This document shows, one piece after another, positions 1 to 7,797 of a DNA stretch of 27,138 nt. The stretch comes from Deltaproteobacteria bacterium. Lineage in GTDB: Bacteria > JAEEML01. The notes under the pieces were generated by a model, which was not told the DNA's origin, made no database searches, and saw nothing but the letters and a program-made list of their open reading frames with translations. The DNA lies in contig JAEEML010000022.1 in the NCBI GenBank assembly GCA_016283195.1, positions 1-27,138 on the forward strand, read 5' to 3'. The translations under genes and the position numbers were made by a program. How positions within the stretch are numbered: the first letter of the stretch is position 1; every line of letters starts with the position of its first letter.

Positions 1-93
1 CTCTGGACCAGCTGGCCCCTGCTCGCCGGCACCGCCGCAGGCAGCTAGGGCTAGAGTTAACACTACTGAGACTAAGACTTTACACTTCTTCAT
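1..93 (-). CDS. Collagen-like lipoprotein, N-terminal part (cut by window edge)
   Basis: Only the first 31 codons lie in the window; the reading frame is open to base 1. The visible part has a charged start (MKKCK), a hydrophobic stretch and the lipobox LAAC with the lipidated Cys at residue 19. It is followed by glycine-rich residues ending in GPAGPE, which resembles collagen-type Gly-X-Y repeats. An AAGGAG Shine-Dalgarno sits six bases before the ATG. I infer an exported lipoprotein with a collagen-like stalk. The rest of the protein and its role cannot be seen. Three dyad-symmetric elements lie directly upstream. Confidence 0.7.
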   Translation of the reverse strand, partial: MKKCKVLVSVVLTLALAACGGAGEQGPAGPE

Positions 94-105
94 ACTGCGC
101 TCCTT

Positions 106-168
106 GTGCCAATGGGCACGGAAAAATGGTTTAGGTATTTTAATACCTAATATACAGGGTACCCTGTA
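106..168 (-). promoter_or_regulatory. Three consecutive dyads upstream of the collagen-like lipoprotein gene
   Basis: Reading away from the gene there is a hairpin GTGCC/GGCAC at 106-119 just above the ribosome binding site. Next is a perfect 9-bp inverted repeat TTAGGTATT/AATACCTAA with a 2-base centre at 131-150. Last is a perfect 16-bp palindrome TACAGGGTACCCTGTA at 153-168. They occupy the place where the promoter should be; TATATT just inside the palindrome on the minus strand is a possible -10. No good -35 was found. Operator function is inferred from symmetry and position only. Confidence 0.4.
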
Positions 169-477
169 AAATTTTGAAAAATTAGCGCGATCCCTCCGCC
201 TGCGGCGGGCGCCTAAAACTACTGAACACTAGCCAGGTGCCGGTGCGGCCAGCCCTGGCTAAGCCGGAGGCGGCTACCCAGATCTGGTCTCAAGTGTGAC
301 CTCTTGTTTTTAAGACAAACAAGAAGATATATATTTCGTAAGATGTCATAAATAAAGCTATTTTTATTGAATAACCTTGGCCCAGAGGGGCCTGGTCGTG
401 CAAAGGAGAAGGGTTCGTTTACAGCGAAGATAGTGGCGGTGGTTTTGGGGGAGGGGAGAGTTACTAAAAATCAGCGC
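169..477. other. Non-coding gap with a GC-rich hairpin
   Basis: I see no convincing reading frame here. It contains a stable hairpin at 231-260 (outer arms AGCCAGG/CCTGGCT, inner GCCG/CGGC) and an AT-rich hairpin at 303-323 (CTTGTTT/AAACAAG). Neither is followed by a T-run, so neither is a clear intrinsic terminator. They lie downstream of the Cys-rich lipoprotein gene and could shape its 3' end. A non-coding RNA cannot be excluded. Confidence 0.4.
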
Positions 478-1575
478 TTATTTGCATAAGCCGGTGGCTT
501 TGTTGCAGCCATTTTTACATTCAACGGAATCTTGTGAATCAAATCTAAGCCAGCTGGAGTTATTGGGAGCTACATAATGGCGCCCTTTATCGGTATTGGC
601 ACAGGCTTTAACCAGAGTTGATACCTCTTTGTTATTTTTGTTTTCGCATACCCAAATATCACCGCTGCACTCTTTTTCCTTAGAATCAATGCATGCAACA
701 CCTTTGCCGTCTCCAAAACGAGCTGTATTTAAGGCAAAAGCTACTTCCAAATTTTCCGGGCAAGTAAATTTCGCGACTTTACCAATATCTTCAACATCTT
801 TATCATTTTCATCTTCAATATATTGGCAATAAAGAGCGCTTTTATTATTTTCAATGCGCCTGGGGACAAAATCAGCATGCACACAAATGTCGTTTTCTTG
901 GGCTTTGGCACCGATATCGTCATCATATTGGGTGCATTCTAATGCTTTATTGTCACCTATATGGCAGTTAGCACAAATTCTGAGTGCACCAAGTGTTTCA
1001 ATAGTGAATTTTTGGTTATCAAGAGCCACACAATCAGAAAATTCGCCTACAAGATAACCTTCATCAATCCAGGTAGTCATTATTTCATCAGGCAGATCTT
1101 CGACAAATTCGCTACCGGCGCCGCCGCACACCTCGGTAGCACTGTCAATGTTATAATCTTGCCAAGCTTCATCGCAGGAATCAAAAAACATATCTTCATG
1201 AACACATTGAGCAAATTTAAAGTTTTTATATGTTTCAGTATGGCAAGAAAAATCAGTACCGCACTCGGCTTTAACTAATATTCCGTCGCCGCAAAAAAGC
1301 AAATTCTTGCCTTGGTCATCACAAATATAGCCGAGTAAATTAGAACATTGGTCACCCTCTTTAGTGGGAGTAAAGGGCGGAGGCAGGCTATCTGCATCGC
1401 TTTTGGCGTCGGCATCGCTTTGGGCATCGTTATTGTTTTTTTGATTATTGCCGGGATCTTTTTGGGAATTTTGCTTATTCTCATCTGATGTTTTTTTGGG
1501 GTCCTCTTTGCAAGCTCCCAGCGAAAGTGCCAGGGCCAAGCTCAGAAAGAAAATTTTGCTGCTCAGTTTCTTCAT
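478..1575 (-). CDS. Cysteine-rich secreted lipoprotein, function unknown
   Basis: The 365-residue protein starts at the ATG preceded by AAGGAG at a 6-base distance. A TTG 18 bases further upstream lies beyond that ribosome binding site and is unlikely to be used. The signal peptide ends in a lipobox (SLGAC), followed by a low-complexity linker rich in Asn, Lys, Asp, Gln and Ser up to about residue 70. The remainder has about two dozen cysteines in short modules such as CDDQGKNLLFCGDG, with recurring CG and CxxxxxxC spacings that suggest many disulfides. I do not recognise a named domain. The architecture fits the Cys-rich surface lipoproteins common in myxobacterium-like genomes. Ligand or function is unknown. 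Confidence 0.75.
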   Translation of the reverse strand: MKKLSSKIFFLSLALALSLGACKEDPKKTSDENKQNSQKDPGNNQKNNNDAQSDADAKSDADSLPPPFTPTKEGDQCSNLLGYICDDQGKNLLFCGDGILVKAECGTDFSCHTETYKNFKFAQCVHEDMFFDSCDEAWQDYNIDSATEVCGGAGSEFVEDLPDEIMTTWIDEGYLVGEFSDCVALDNQKFTIETLGALRICANCHIGDNKALECTQYDDDIGAKAQENDICVHADFVPRRIENNKSALYCQYIEDENDKDVEDIGKVAKFTCPENLEVAFALNTARFGDGKGVACIDSKEKECSGDIWVCENKNNKEVSTLVKACANTDKGRHYVAPNNSSWLRFDSQDSVECKNGCNKATGLCK

Positions 1576-1629
1576 TACATACTCCTTAAACAATTGCTTG
1601 AGCGGTCTTTATTGACCTTGACTCAAAAT

Positions 1630-1657
1630 TTACTAAATTATTCTATTTTTTTGTCAA
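1630..1657 (-). promoter_or_regulatory. Candidate sigma-70 promoter for the Cys-rich lipoprotein
   Basis: On the minus strand a perfect -35 TTGACA (1652-1657) is followed after 16 bases by TAGTAA (1630-1635), a weak -10. The start would be near 1623, about 50 bases before the ATG. It lies just after the rsmG terminator in a very AT-rich stretch. Confidence 0.45.
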
Positions 1658-1684
1658 ATTGTCTAATAACTTTATAAAATTAAA

Positions 1685-1721
1685 ATAAAAATTAAAAAGT
1701 GCTCGGTTCTTAATCGGCACT
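1685..1721 (-). terminator. Intrinsic terminator overlapping the rsmG stop codon
   Basis: On the minus strand AGTGC at 1717-1721 pairs with GCACT at 1698-1702. A few more inner pairs form around a small bulge, and TTTTT-AA-TTTTT follows. The rsmG stop codon (1710-1712) lies within the loop region. Confidence 0.6.
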
Positions 1722-2354
1722 ATTTAGCGCATAGCGCCCAATAACCCGCTCCTCATTCCAGGGAAAAACGCGCTCGCATACTTTGTGGTAACCGGCTTTT
1801 TTAGCGCCGCTATCGTTTTTTTCCATAATATTTGGCACCGACCAGGTGATAACAGCACTGGGCCTGGGAGAAAAAGCGGCCAGCTTTTTCCAGAGCTCGT
1901 CCGGCGGAAAAACAGCCCGCTGAATAAGGGCATATTCACCTTTAGGCAAAGCGGCTGTCTCAAGGCGCTTTTGCTGAATTTCTATATTCTTAAGGGCTGT
2001 TTCGTTTTTTGCCTTTTCTAAAAACAGCACTCTGAGGCGCCGGGGCTCAATGAGGTAGAATTTTTTATCAGGGAGCGCTGCCGCCAGCGGAAAACCGGGA
2101 AAGCCGGCACCGCTGCCCACATCTACTACCGCCTTTTCTTCTACACACCCCAGTGCCGCCAGCGAATCGGCATAATGATTTTGCACAATTTCGCTAAAAG
2201 TGGCGTTTTTGCTTATAAGATTTGTTTCGTGTTTCCATTTTTCCAAAGTGGCAAAGTGGCTGTAAATGGCGCCTAACGCACTATTCGGCAGAGTCAGATT
2301 AAGTGCCGCCAGATATCCTGCCAGCTCATTAGTAAATTCTTTTATATTTTCCAT
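1710..2354 (-). CDS. rsmG: 16S rRNA (guanine-527-N7)-methyltransferase RsmG
   Basis: This cytoplasmic enzyme transfers a methyl group from S-adenosylmethionine to N7 of G527 in the 530 loop of 16S rRNA. The 214 residues match the family length. The SAM-binding motif I is clear at about residues 76-90 (VVDVGSGAGFPGFPL), followed by the acidic end of the next strand (LIEP) and the RRLRVLFLEK helix typical of GidB/RsmG. The N-terminal helical part (TLPNSALGAIYSHFATLEKW) is also typical. The start is an ATG with only a weak purine-rich ribosome site (GAGAAA). The gene is not beside mnmG, parA or parB, where it is often found. It ends in its own terminator. Loss of RsmG is known to give low-level streptomycin resistance in several bacteria. 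Confidence 0.95.
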   Translation of the reverse strand: MENIKEFTNELAGYLAALNLTLPNSALGAIYSHFATLEKWKHETNLISKNATFSEIVQNHYADSLAALGCVEEKAVVDVGSGAGFPGFPLAAALPDKKFYLIEPRRLRVLFLEKAKNETALKNIEIQQKRLETAALPKGEYALIQRAVFPPDELWKKLAAFSPRPSAVITWSVPNIMEKNDSGAKKAGYHKVCERVFPWNEERVIGRYALNSAD

Positions 2355-2466
2355 AAGTTTTCTCGCTTAATTGTAGGTGTGATGTTGTAATGGTCTATGC
2401 ACACCCAGGCGTGTGGTATAGCATATTTGGCCTTTCATTTATGACAATTTTGGCATCAGCTATTTA

Positions 2467-4047
2467 CTATAAGCTAAGGTTAAATTCTTCTATCTGGCAC
2501 TCGTGCGTCTTATTCTTTTCATCATAATTCACGCCGATAAAGAGGAGATTGCCACTATAGCCATTTAAAGAGGCAAAATATTTTTTCTCTCTTATCTGGC
2601 TGAGCGCCGACTCAGTGGAGCTATTTCTCTTGAGCTCAATTATCATGGCTGGCAAATTTTGCACAAAGGGGATAAAGACCACATCGGCAAAGCCTTTGCC
2701 GGTGGTCATCTCTTTGATAATTGTGTATTTATTTAGAGCATATATGTAAGAGAGGTAAATAGCGCTCTGGAGAGCATCTTCGTTATTGTAACTCCGGTTA
2801 CTGGTTACATGAATATGGCTCTCATCGAGGGCGAGAGCCACCGCTTCGCTGTTTTTCCTTAAAGTCTCTTCCAAAAGTTCGCGTGATGATTCAATAATAT
2901 GGTTAGTCACCGCGTAATCGTCATTGGCTTCGATAGCGTTAAACCACTCCTGGCGCACCTCTTTATTAGGTATGCGGCAGCTGCTATCTTCGCGGTTATA
3001 AGCCAAATAGCCCACATGGATGAGGTAAGTAAAAGCGTCGCCCCGGGTAGAAAAATCGGTCATAGTATTCATGTAGCGGGTGACATTTACCGGCACATTT
3101 TCCCCGGCCAGCATTTTTATGACATCATCTTTCATGCCGGCAAAATTGGCCTGAATACGGTCACTTATGACCGCATAAGTGGAAGTTTTACCCCAATAAT
3201 TATCGAAAATGCCTTCTTCTAAGGAGCGCACTACCGACTCCGGGTTATATATTTCAAAACCGCGCTGCTTATAGCCGTCGTACCAGCGCTTGCACTCGGC
3301 AAAAGAGACACTATATTTGGCGCAAAGCTCCTTTACTTCACTCTCGGTAAAACCGATAAATTCCGCCAGCGACCCGCCGTCCAAAATGGTAAATTCCCTA
3401 AAATTATTGAGTTTTGACTGCACTCTGTCGCGCACTATGGGTAAAATACCGGTTAAATAAGCAAAGTGGATAGCCGGGCGCACCGTGTCGCTCTTAAAGA
3501 GGCCATTTAAAAAATTAAGATATTTGGTAAAAAGAGCAGGCGAAATTTCTTCACGGATTAAAACATCGTATTCATCCATGATTATAACAAATTTTTCACC
3601 TGTTTGCTTATAAATAGCCAGTATACCATCAGCCAGAGGCATATTCGCCTTAATGCCCGCCCCAGGAAATTCCGCCACCATTTCAGCTAAAATTTTATCT
3701 GTTATCTCGTTTATAAGCTCTTCCGGCTGGCGCGTATTGCGAAATTCGCTATTTATATCCAGCTTTATTACATTGAATTTATTTAGATTTTCCAAAAAGC
3801 CTTCCCAGCCGGATATTTTTAAGGGTTTAAAGAGCTCACGGGAATCACAACCTTTGGAGTAGTAAGCTGAGAGCATATTGCCGGCGATGGTTTTACCAAA
3901 GCGGCGCGGGCGCGAGACGCAGAGATAAGTGGTGTCCATAGAGGCGAGCCGCTCCACCTCGGCAATCATCATGGTTTTATCAACATAAATGGGAGCCCGC
4001 AGGGTGCGGCGGAAATTGTCGTTACTTGGATTCAGATAGATGCCCAT
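2467..4047 (-). CDS. AAA-ATPase-like protein with C-terminal PD-(D/E)XK nuclease domain
   Basis: The 526-residue protein belongs to the AAA-ATPase-like/PD-(D/E)XK family (formerly DUF1703 type), abundant as multi-copy genes in gut and anaerobic bacteria. The N-terminal domain has the degenerate P-loop RPRRFGKT (residues 46-53) and Walker B KFVIIMDEYD (152-161). The C-terminal domain has the nuclease core: Asp455 in GFADVVF, then Glu471 and Lys473 in IIELK. A GGAGG ribosome site lies five bases before the ATG. All catalytic residues are present, so it appears intact. No biological role is established for the family; it is often suspected to be selfish or defence-related. It stands alone between two operons, consistent with an inserted gene. 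Confidence 0.88.
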   Translation of the reverse strand: MGIYLNPSNDNFRRTLRAPIYVDKTMMIAEVERLASMDTTYLCVSRPRRFGKTIAGNMLSAYYSKGCDSRELFKPLKISGWEGFLENLNKFNVIKLDINSEFRNTRQPEELINEITDKILAEMVAEFPGAGIKANMPLADGILAIYKQTGEKFVIIMDEYDVLIREEISPALFTKYLNFLNGLFKSDTVRPAIHFAYLTGILPIVRDRVQSKLNNFREFTILDGGSLAEFIGFTESEVKELCAKYSVSFAECKRWYDGYKQRGFEIYNPESVVRSLEEGIFDNYWGKTSTYAVISDRIQANFAGMKDDVIKMLAGENVPVNVTRYMNTMTDFSTRGDAFTYLIHVGYLAYNREDSSCRIPNKEVRQEWFNAIEANDDYAVTNHIIESSRELLEETLRKNSEAVALALDESHIHVTSNRSYNNEDALQSAIYLSYIYALNKYTIIKEMTTGKGFADVVFIPFVQNLPAMIIELKRNSSTESALSQIREKKYFASLNGYSGNLLFIGVNYDEKNKTHECQIEEFNLSL

Positions 4048-4144
4048 AGCTACCTCCGGCGGCGCAGTATAGCAAATTAGCTAAAGGCTTGGAAGAGGCC
4101 GGCAAGTAAGGCTCCTAAAAATCCCGTTCTCCCCAAAAAATCGC

Positions 4145-4187
4145 AAAAAAGTGAAAAAAGTTTTTTGCACTATCGTAATCTGATAGT
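4145..4187 (-). terminator. Candidate terminator after mlaE
   Basis: On the minus strand ACTATC and GATAGT (4182-4187 and 4169-4174) form a 6-bp stem around a 7-base loop, just after the mlaE stop. A run of six A, one C and six T follows, which could itself fold. The stem is AT-rich, so termination may be weak. Confidence 0.4.
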
Positions 4188-4194
4188 CTTATCC

Positions 4195-4947
4195 TCACCG
4201 TATCCAGAACGACACGCCGCTGATGACAAAATCGAGCACTAAAATGAGCAAAATCGCATAAATTACCGCTTTGGTGGTGGCTCTGCCTACGCCGATGGAT
4301 CCGCCGTGGGCCTTTAGGCCAAAGTAGCAGGCAATGGCTGTCATGGTGACGCCGTGCACATGAGCTTTATAAAGGCCGCTTATCACACTGTGCCCTTTAA
4401 CGAAGCGCAAAGAAAAATAGCTCTCATAGCCAATGCCAAAATTGGCGTGAGCCACCATGCCGCCCACAAAAAAGGAAAGAGCTACGCCGTAAATGGCAAG
4501 GAGCGGCGAGATAACAGCTCCGGCCAAAACGCGCGGGGCCACTAAATAAGAGAGTGGATCGCCGCCGCAGAGGCGCAGAGCATCGGTCTGCTCGGTCACC
4601 TTCATGGTGGCCAGTTCGGCGGCAATACCGGTGCTCACTCTGGTGGCAATGATGACACTGCCGCAAGTAGGTGCAAAAATATTTATTAGTGTTTCAAGGT
4701 AGATAGGCCCAATCATCGAGAGGTCGGCAATCATCTTTTTAGCTTCGTTGCAGGCCATGGTAATGAGGATAGCCCCCAAAAAAGCCATGGTGACCGAGTA
4801 GAAAAAGAAGGAACGGTTGCCGATATTAAAGGCCTGAAATACTATTTCCCTAAAAGATATTTTTCCTTTGAATAAATCACTGAGTAATGAGCAGATAATG
4901 AGCGTAACATGGCCGATTTTTTGCAAAAAAGAAGTAATTATCTTCAT
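4195..4947 (-). CDS. mlaE: MlaE/YrbE-type ABC transporter permease
   Basis: This inner-membrane permease has 250 residues and about five to six hydrophobic helices. It shows family hallmarks: the N-terminal amphipathic segment, the GPIYLETLINIFAPTCGSVI region, and the GIAAELATMKVTEQTDALRL stretch, which corresponds to the conserved MGxMxVxEQIDAL motif. In the Mla system MlaE works with the ATPase MlaF and the substrate-binding MlaD to move phospholipids between the inner membrane and the periplasm. Neither partner gene is adjacent; downstream is the AAA/nuclease gene. It follows the NtrC-type regulator gene by 14 bases, so the two are probably co-transcribed. The symbol reflects family membership; it could be a paralogue of a complete mla locus elsewhere. 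Confidence 0.85.
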   Translation of the reverse strand: MKIITSFLQKIGHVTLIICSLLSDLFKGKISFREIVFQAFNIGNRSFFFYSVTMAFLGAILITMACNEAKKMIADLSMIGPIYLETLINIFAPTCGSVIIATRVSTGIAAELATMKVTEQTDALRLCGGDPLSYLVAPRVLAGAVISPLLAIYGVALSFFVGGMVAHANFGIGYESYFSLRFVKGHSVISGLYKAHVHGVTMTAIACYFGLKAHGGSIGVGRATTKAVIYAILLILVLDFVISGVSFWIR

Positions 4948-4961
4948 AGCAAAAGCGCCTT

Positions 4962-6353
4962 TTAGCTTTCATCATCTGGGCGTTCATCGCCCAGGCGCCG
5001 GTAGATGGTGCGAGCATTTATGCCCAAAATGCCCGCCGCTTTGCGCTTATCGCCGCCGGTGCGCTTAAGAGTTTCGCGGATGAGCAAATCTTCTACTTCA
5101 TCAAGCTTCATGCCAAAGGGAATTTTTATAATATTTTCATCATCTTGTGACAATGGCCTGTGACCGGAAGCTTTAAGGGCCGGTGGCAAATCATTGGGAG
5201 TAATAAGCCCGCCCGGCTGGGCCAAAGCCAGAGCTCTTTCAATAACATTGGCTAATTCGCGCACATTGCCAGGCCAAGTGTAACTCTCTAATATATCTAT
5301 AGTATTTTCCGCAATGGTTACATTTTTATTATAACGCTTGGCAAAAAGATCAACAAAATGGGCGGAAAGCGGAGCAATATCCATCACTCTGTCGCGGAGC
5401 GGCGGCAAATGCACACTAACTACGTTCAGGCGATAGAAAAGATCTTCTCTAAAACGCCCTTCGCTGACAGCTTTATTTAGATCAATGTTGGTGGCGGCAA
5501 TAATGCGGGTTTTTACAGTGATGCTCTTTTGCCCGCCTACCCGCTCAAAAGTGCCGTCTTGCAAAACGCGCAAAAGGCGCACCTGCAGGGCCGGCGACAT
5601 CTCGCCTACTTCATCCAAAAAAAGCGTACCGCCATCGGCCCGCTCAAAACGCCCGACATGGCGTTCAATAGCTCCGGTAAAAGCGCCTTTTTCGTGGCCA
5701 AATAGCTCGCTTTCCAAAATATTTTCCGGCAGGGCCGCACAGTTTACCGCCACAAAGGGGCCGGCGGCAAATTGCGAATTATCATGGATAATATGAGCAA
5801 ATACCTCTTTACCGGTGCCGCTTTCGCCGGTTAGCAAAATGGTGACATCGGTAGCCGCCGCCTGCTTTACTGTCTCCAAAAGGCGCTGCATATTGGCGCT
5901 GGCAAAAACCGGCTTATCCTGGTCACCTGTGGCTATTTTAAACTTAAGTGCTTTATTTTCTTTAATAAGTTCTTTGCGGCCTATGGCCAGATTTACCGCT
6001 TTTACTACTTCCTGACGCTTTAAGGGCTTGGTAATAAAATCGGCGGCGCCCCCTTTAAAAACCTCCCCGGCGGTGTCTATGGTGCCGTAGGCCGTCATGA
6101 CGATGACGTCTAAGTCGGGGTGATTCTTTTTTAAGGAGCGCAAAAGTTCCATCCCGCCCAGGCCGGGCATGAAAAGGTCGGTCAGAACAATATCCGGTTC
6201 GCTGTTTTCAATAGAAACTAAGGCCTCTTCGCTACTGGCGGCGGTGGTGACGGTAAAATTCTCTTTTTTAAAGATTTTTTCCAGAGAGCGGCGTATTTCC
6301 TCCTCGTCATCAACAATAAGAATATGGGGAAATACTGAGGAATTATCGGCCAT
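4962..6353 (-). CDS. NtrC-family sigma-54-dependent response regulator
   Basis: This cytoplasmic transcription activator has 463 residues when started from the ATG that overlaps the dapF stop (TAATG). A TTG two codons earlier is an alternative. The order is receiver (phosphoacceptor Asp59, Lys109 in FITKPLK), AAA+ domain (Walker A GESGTGKE at 176-183, the sigma-54 contact loop GAFTGA at 223-228, Walker B TLFLDE ending at Asp247-Glu248) and a Fis-type helix-turn-helix near the C-terminus (AAGILGINARTIYRRL). All key residues are present, so phosphorylation by a histidine kinase should license it to open RNA polymerase-sigma-54 complexes. No kinase gene is nearby. Its targets are unknown; one sigma-54 promoter with a dyad upstream lies in this window near 15840. 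Confidence 0.93.
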   Translation of the reverse strand: MADNSSVFPHILIVDDEEEIRRSLEKIFKKENFTVTTAASSEEALVSIENSEPDIVLTDLFMPGLGGMELLRSLKKNHPDLDVIVMTAYGTIDTAGEVFKGGAADFITKPLKRQEVVKAVNLAIGRKELIKENKALKFKIATGDQDKPVFASANMQRLLETVKQAAATDVTILLTGESGTGKEVFAHIIHDNSQFAAGPFVAVNCAALPENILESELFGHEKGAFTGAIERHVGRFERADGGTLFLDEVGEMSPALQVRLLRVLQDGTFERVGGQKSITVKTRIIAATNIDLNKAVSEGRFREDLFYRLNVVSVHLPPLRDRVMDIAPLSAHFVDLFAKRYNKNVTIAENTIDILESYTWPGNVRELANVIERALALAQPGGLITPNDLPPALKASGHRPLSQDDENIIKIPFGMKLDEVEDLLIRETLKRTGGDKRKAAGILGINARTIYRRLGDERPDDES

Positions 6354-7189
6354 TAGCAACTCGCTTCACCGCTGAAAACCAGGCGGGCCGGGCCGCACAT
6401 TTCCATGTTACCGCTAGCAAGGCGCTTAAAAGTTAAGAGGCCGCCGGGGAGCTTTATCGAGAGCTCGTCTTTTGGAGCGTTAAAGCGATCCATCATCAAA
6501 GAGGCTACCGATGTGGCGCCGGTGCCGCAGGCCAAGGTAATGCCGCAGCCCCGTTCATGCACCACTACTTCGTATTCTTTAGCGGAAATTTTCTTTACAA
6601 ATTCTACATTGGTTTTGGCCGGGAAAATAGGCAAATGTTCTAAAAAACTGCCGTAATTTTCAGCCCATAGCTGCGGATCGTCATCTGGGTCGAGCAAAAT
6701 TATAGCATGGGGATTGCCAGCTGAGGCCGGGTAAATTTTTACTGTTTTTCCGTCTGGCAGTTTACTTTCGACAAAACCATCTTCATTTACCTGTGGCAAA
6801 TTGTCGGCAGCATAAGCAATTGTCCCCATATCCACCGTCACCATAGCTTCCACGGCCGATTTTACCGCCACATGCACGTTTTTTACTCCGGCGTCGGTGA
6901 TAATTTCCATATTTGGCGAGTCGCTCCAGCCAAAACGATAGGCATGATAAGCCAGGCAGCGAATGCCGTTGCCACACATTTCGGCCAAAGATCCGTCGGA
7001 GTTATAGATAATCATGCGGGCGGTCATATCAGGGTGCGGTGAGGGTAAAAGCACCAAGACGCCGTCGGCGCCGATGCCAAAGTGGCGATTGCAAAGGAGC
7101 CGGGCCAAAGGGCCGCTCATGCTGTGCGCTGCCGAGCCTTCAACTAAAATGAAATCATTTCCTAAACCGCTATATTTATAAAAGTGCAT
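6353..7189 (-). CDS. dapF: Diaminopimelate epimerase
   Basis: DapF interconverts LL- and meso-diaminopimelate, supplying lysine and the peptidoglycan cross-linking residue. The 278 residues match the family. Both catalytic cysteines are present: Cys72 in the EMCGNGIRC motif and Cys221 in the TLACGTGA motif. The N-terminus reads YSGLGNDF, as expected. An AGGAGG ribosome site precedes the ATG. The stop codon overlaps the regulator ATG by one base (TAATG), so translation is probably coupled. No other dap or lys gene is in the window. Confidence 0.97.
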   Translation of the reverse strand: MHFYKYSGLGNDFILVEGSAAHSMSGPLARLLCNRHFGIGADGVLVLLPSPHPDMTARMIIYNSDGSLAEMCGNGIRCLAYHAYRFGWSDSPNMEIITDAGVKNVHVAVKSAVEAMVTVDMGTIAYAADNLPQVNEDGFVESKLPDGKTVKIYPASAGNPHAIILLDPDDDPQLWAENYGSFLEHLPIFPAKTNVEFVKKISAKEYEVVVHERGCGITLACGTGATSVASLMMDRFNAPKDELSIKLPGGLLTFKRLASGNMEMCGPARLVFSGEASC

Positions 7190-7248
7190 TTAAGCCTCCT
7201 AATAAAGCGATATAAACTTATGGCGAAAATTAGGCAATCTTTTTAAAA

Positions 7249-7797
7249 TTACTCTGCAAATTCAGCTTTAATTCCTAATAGTTCTAGTGTTTTTGCTATT
7301 ACTTTCTGTCCATATTCGCGCGCTTTTTGGCGGTTTTCCGCACTATCGAAAGTTTGCCTGATGCGGCTAGCTACAAAGCCTTTAATTTTGTCATTAGCCG
7401 CACTTGAACGCTGCCCGGCCCAAAAGGCTTCGTCATCGCTGTAAAAAGGCGTTTTTTGGGTTGAGCAATAGACTTTAGGGGCGGGCATGGTGACTTTTAT
7501 TATCGGTCCGGCCGCGCTTATCTCCGGTTTATAACTTACTTTTTCCAAATCAAGCAGGTAACTGCAACGGGCTTTCACTACTTGCACGGCATAGTGATTG
7601 GCAAAGGTTCCTTCCAATATCTCGGAATCAAAATCTTCCAAAAGGGCACTTAAAACATAGAGCTCCCCGCGCGGGCGCACTGCCTCAATGCGGGTCATGG
7701 TATTCTCCAAAATTAAAGCGTCATCCGGCAGAGAAGGGCCGCAGCTTCCTAAAAAAACACCAAGAAAAATAGCAAGATAGATATACATATTTTTCAT
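7249..7797 (-). CDS. DUF4230 family lipoprotein
   Basis: This 182-residue protein has a lipobox (LGSC, Cys19) after a short hydrophobic signal, so it should be a lipoprotein. The rest matches the DUF4230 pattern: an N-terminal strand region (RIEAVRPRGELYVLSALL), a central hydrophobic segment followed by IIKVTMPAPKVYC, and a basic helical C-terminus (SRIRQTFDSAENRQKAREYG). No function is established for this family. Its ATG overlaps the TGA of the upstream DUF4230 gene (ATGA), indicating translational coupling with a divergent paralogue. One copy is lipidated and the other anchored by a hydrophobic helix. They may act as a pair at the membrane; this is inference. Confidence 0.75.
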   Translation of the reverse strand: MKNMYIYLAIFLGVFLGSCGPSLPDDALILENTMTRIEAVRPRGELYVLSALLEDFDSEILEGTFANHYAVQVVKARCSYLLDLEKVSYKPEISAAGPIIKVTMPAPKVYCSTQKTPFYSDDEAFWAGQRSSAANDKIKGFVASRIRQTFDSAENRQKAREYGQKVIAKTLELLGIKAEFAE

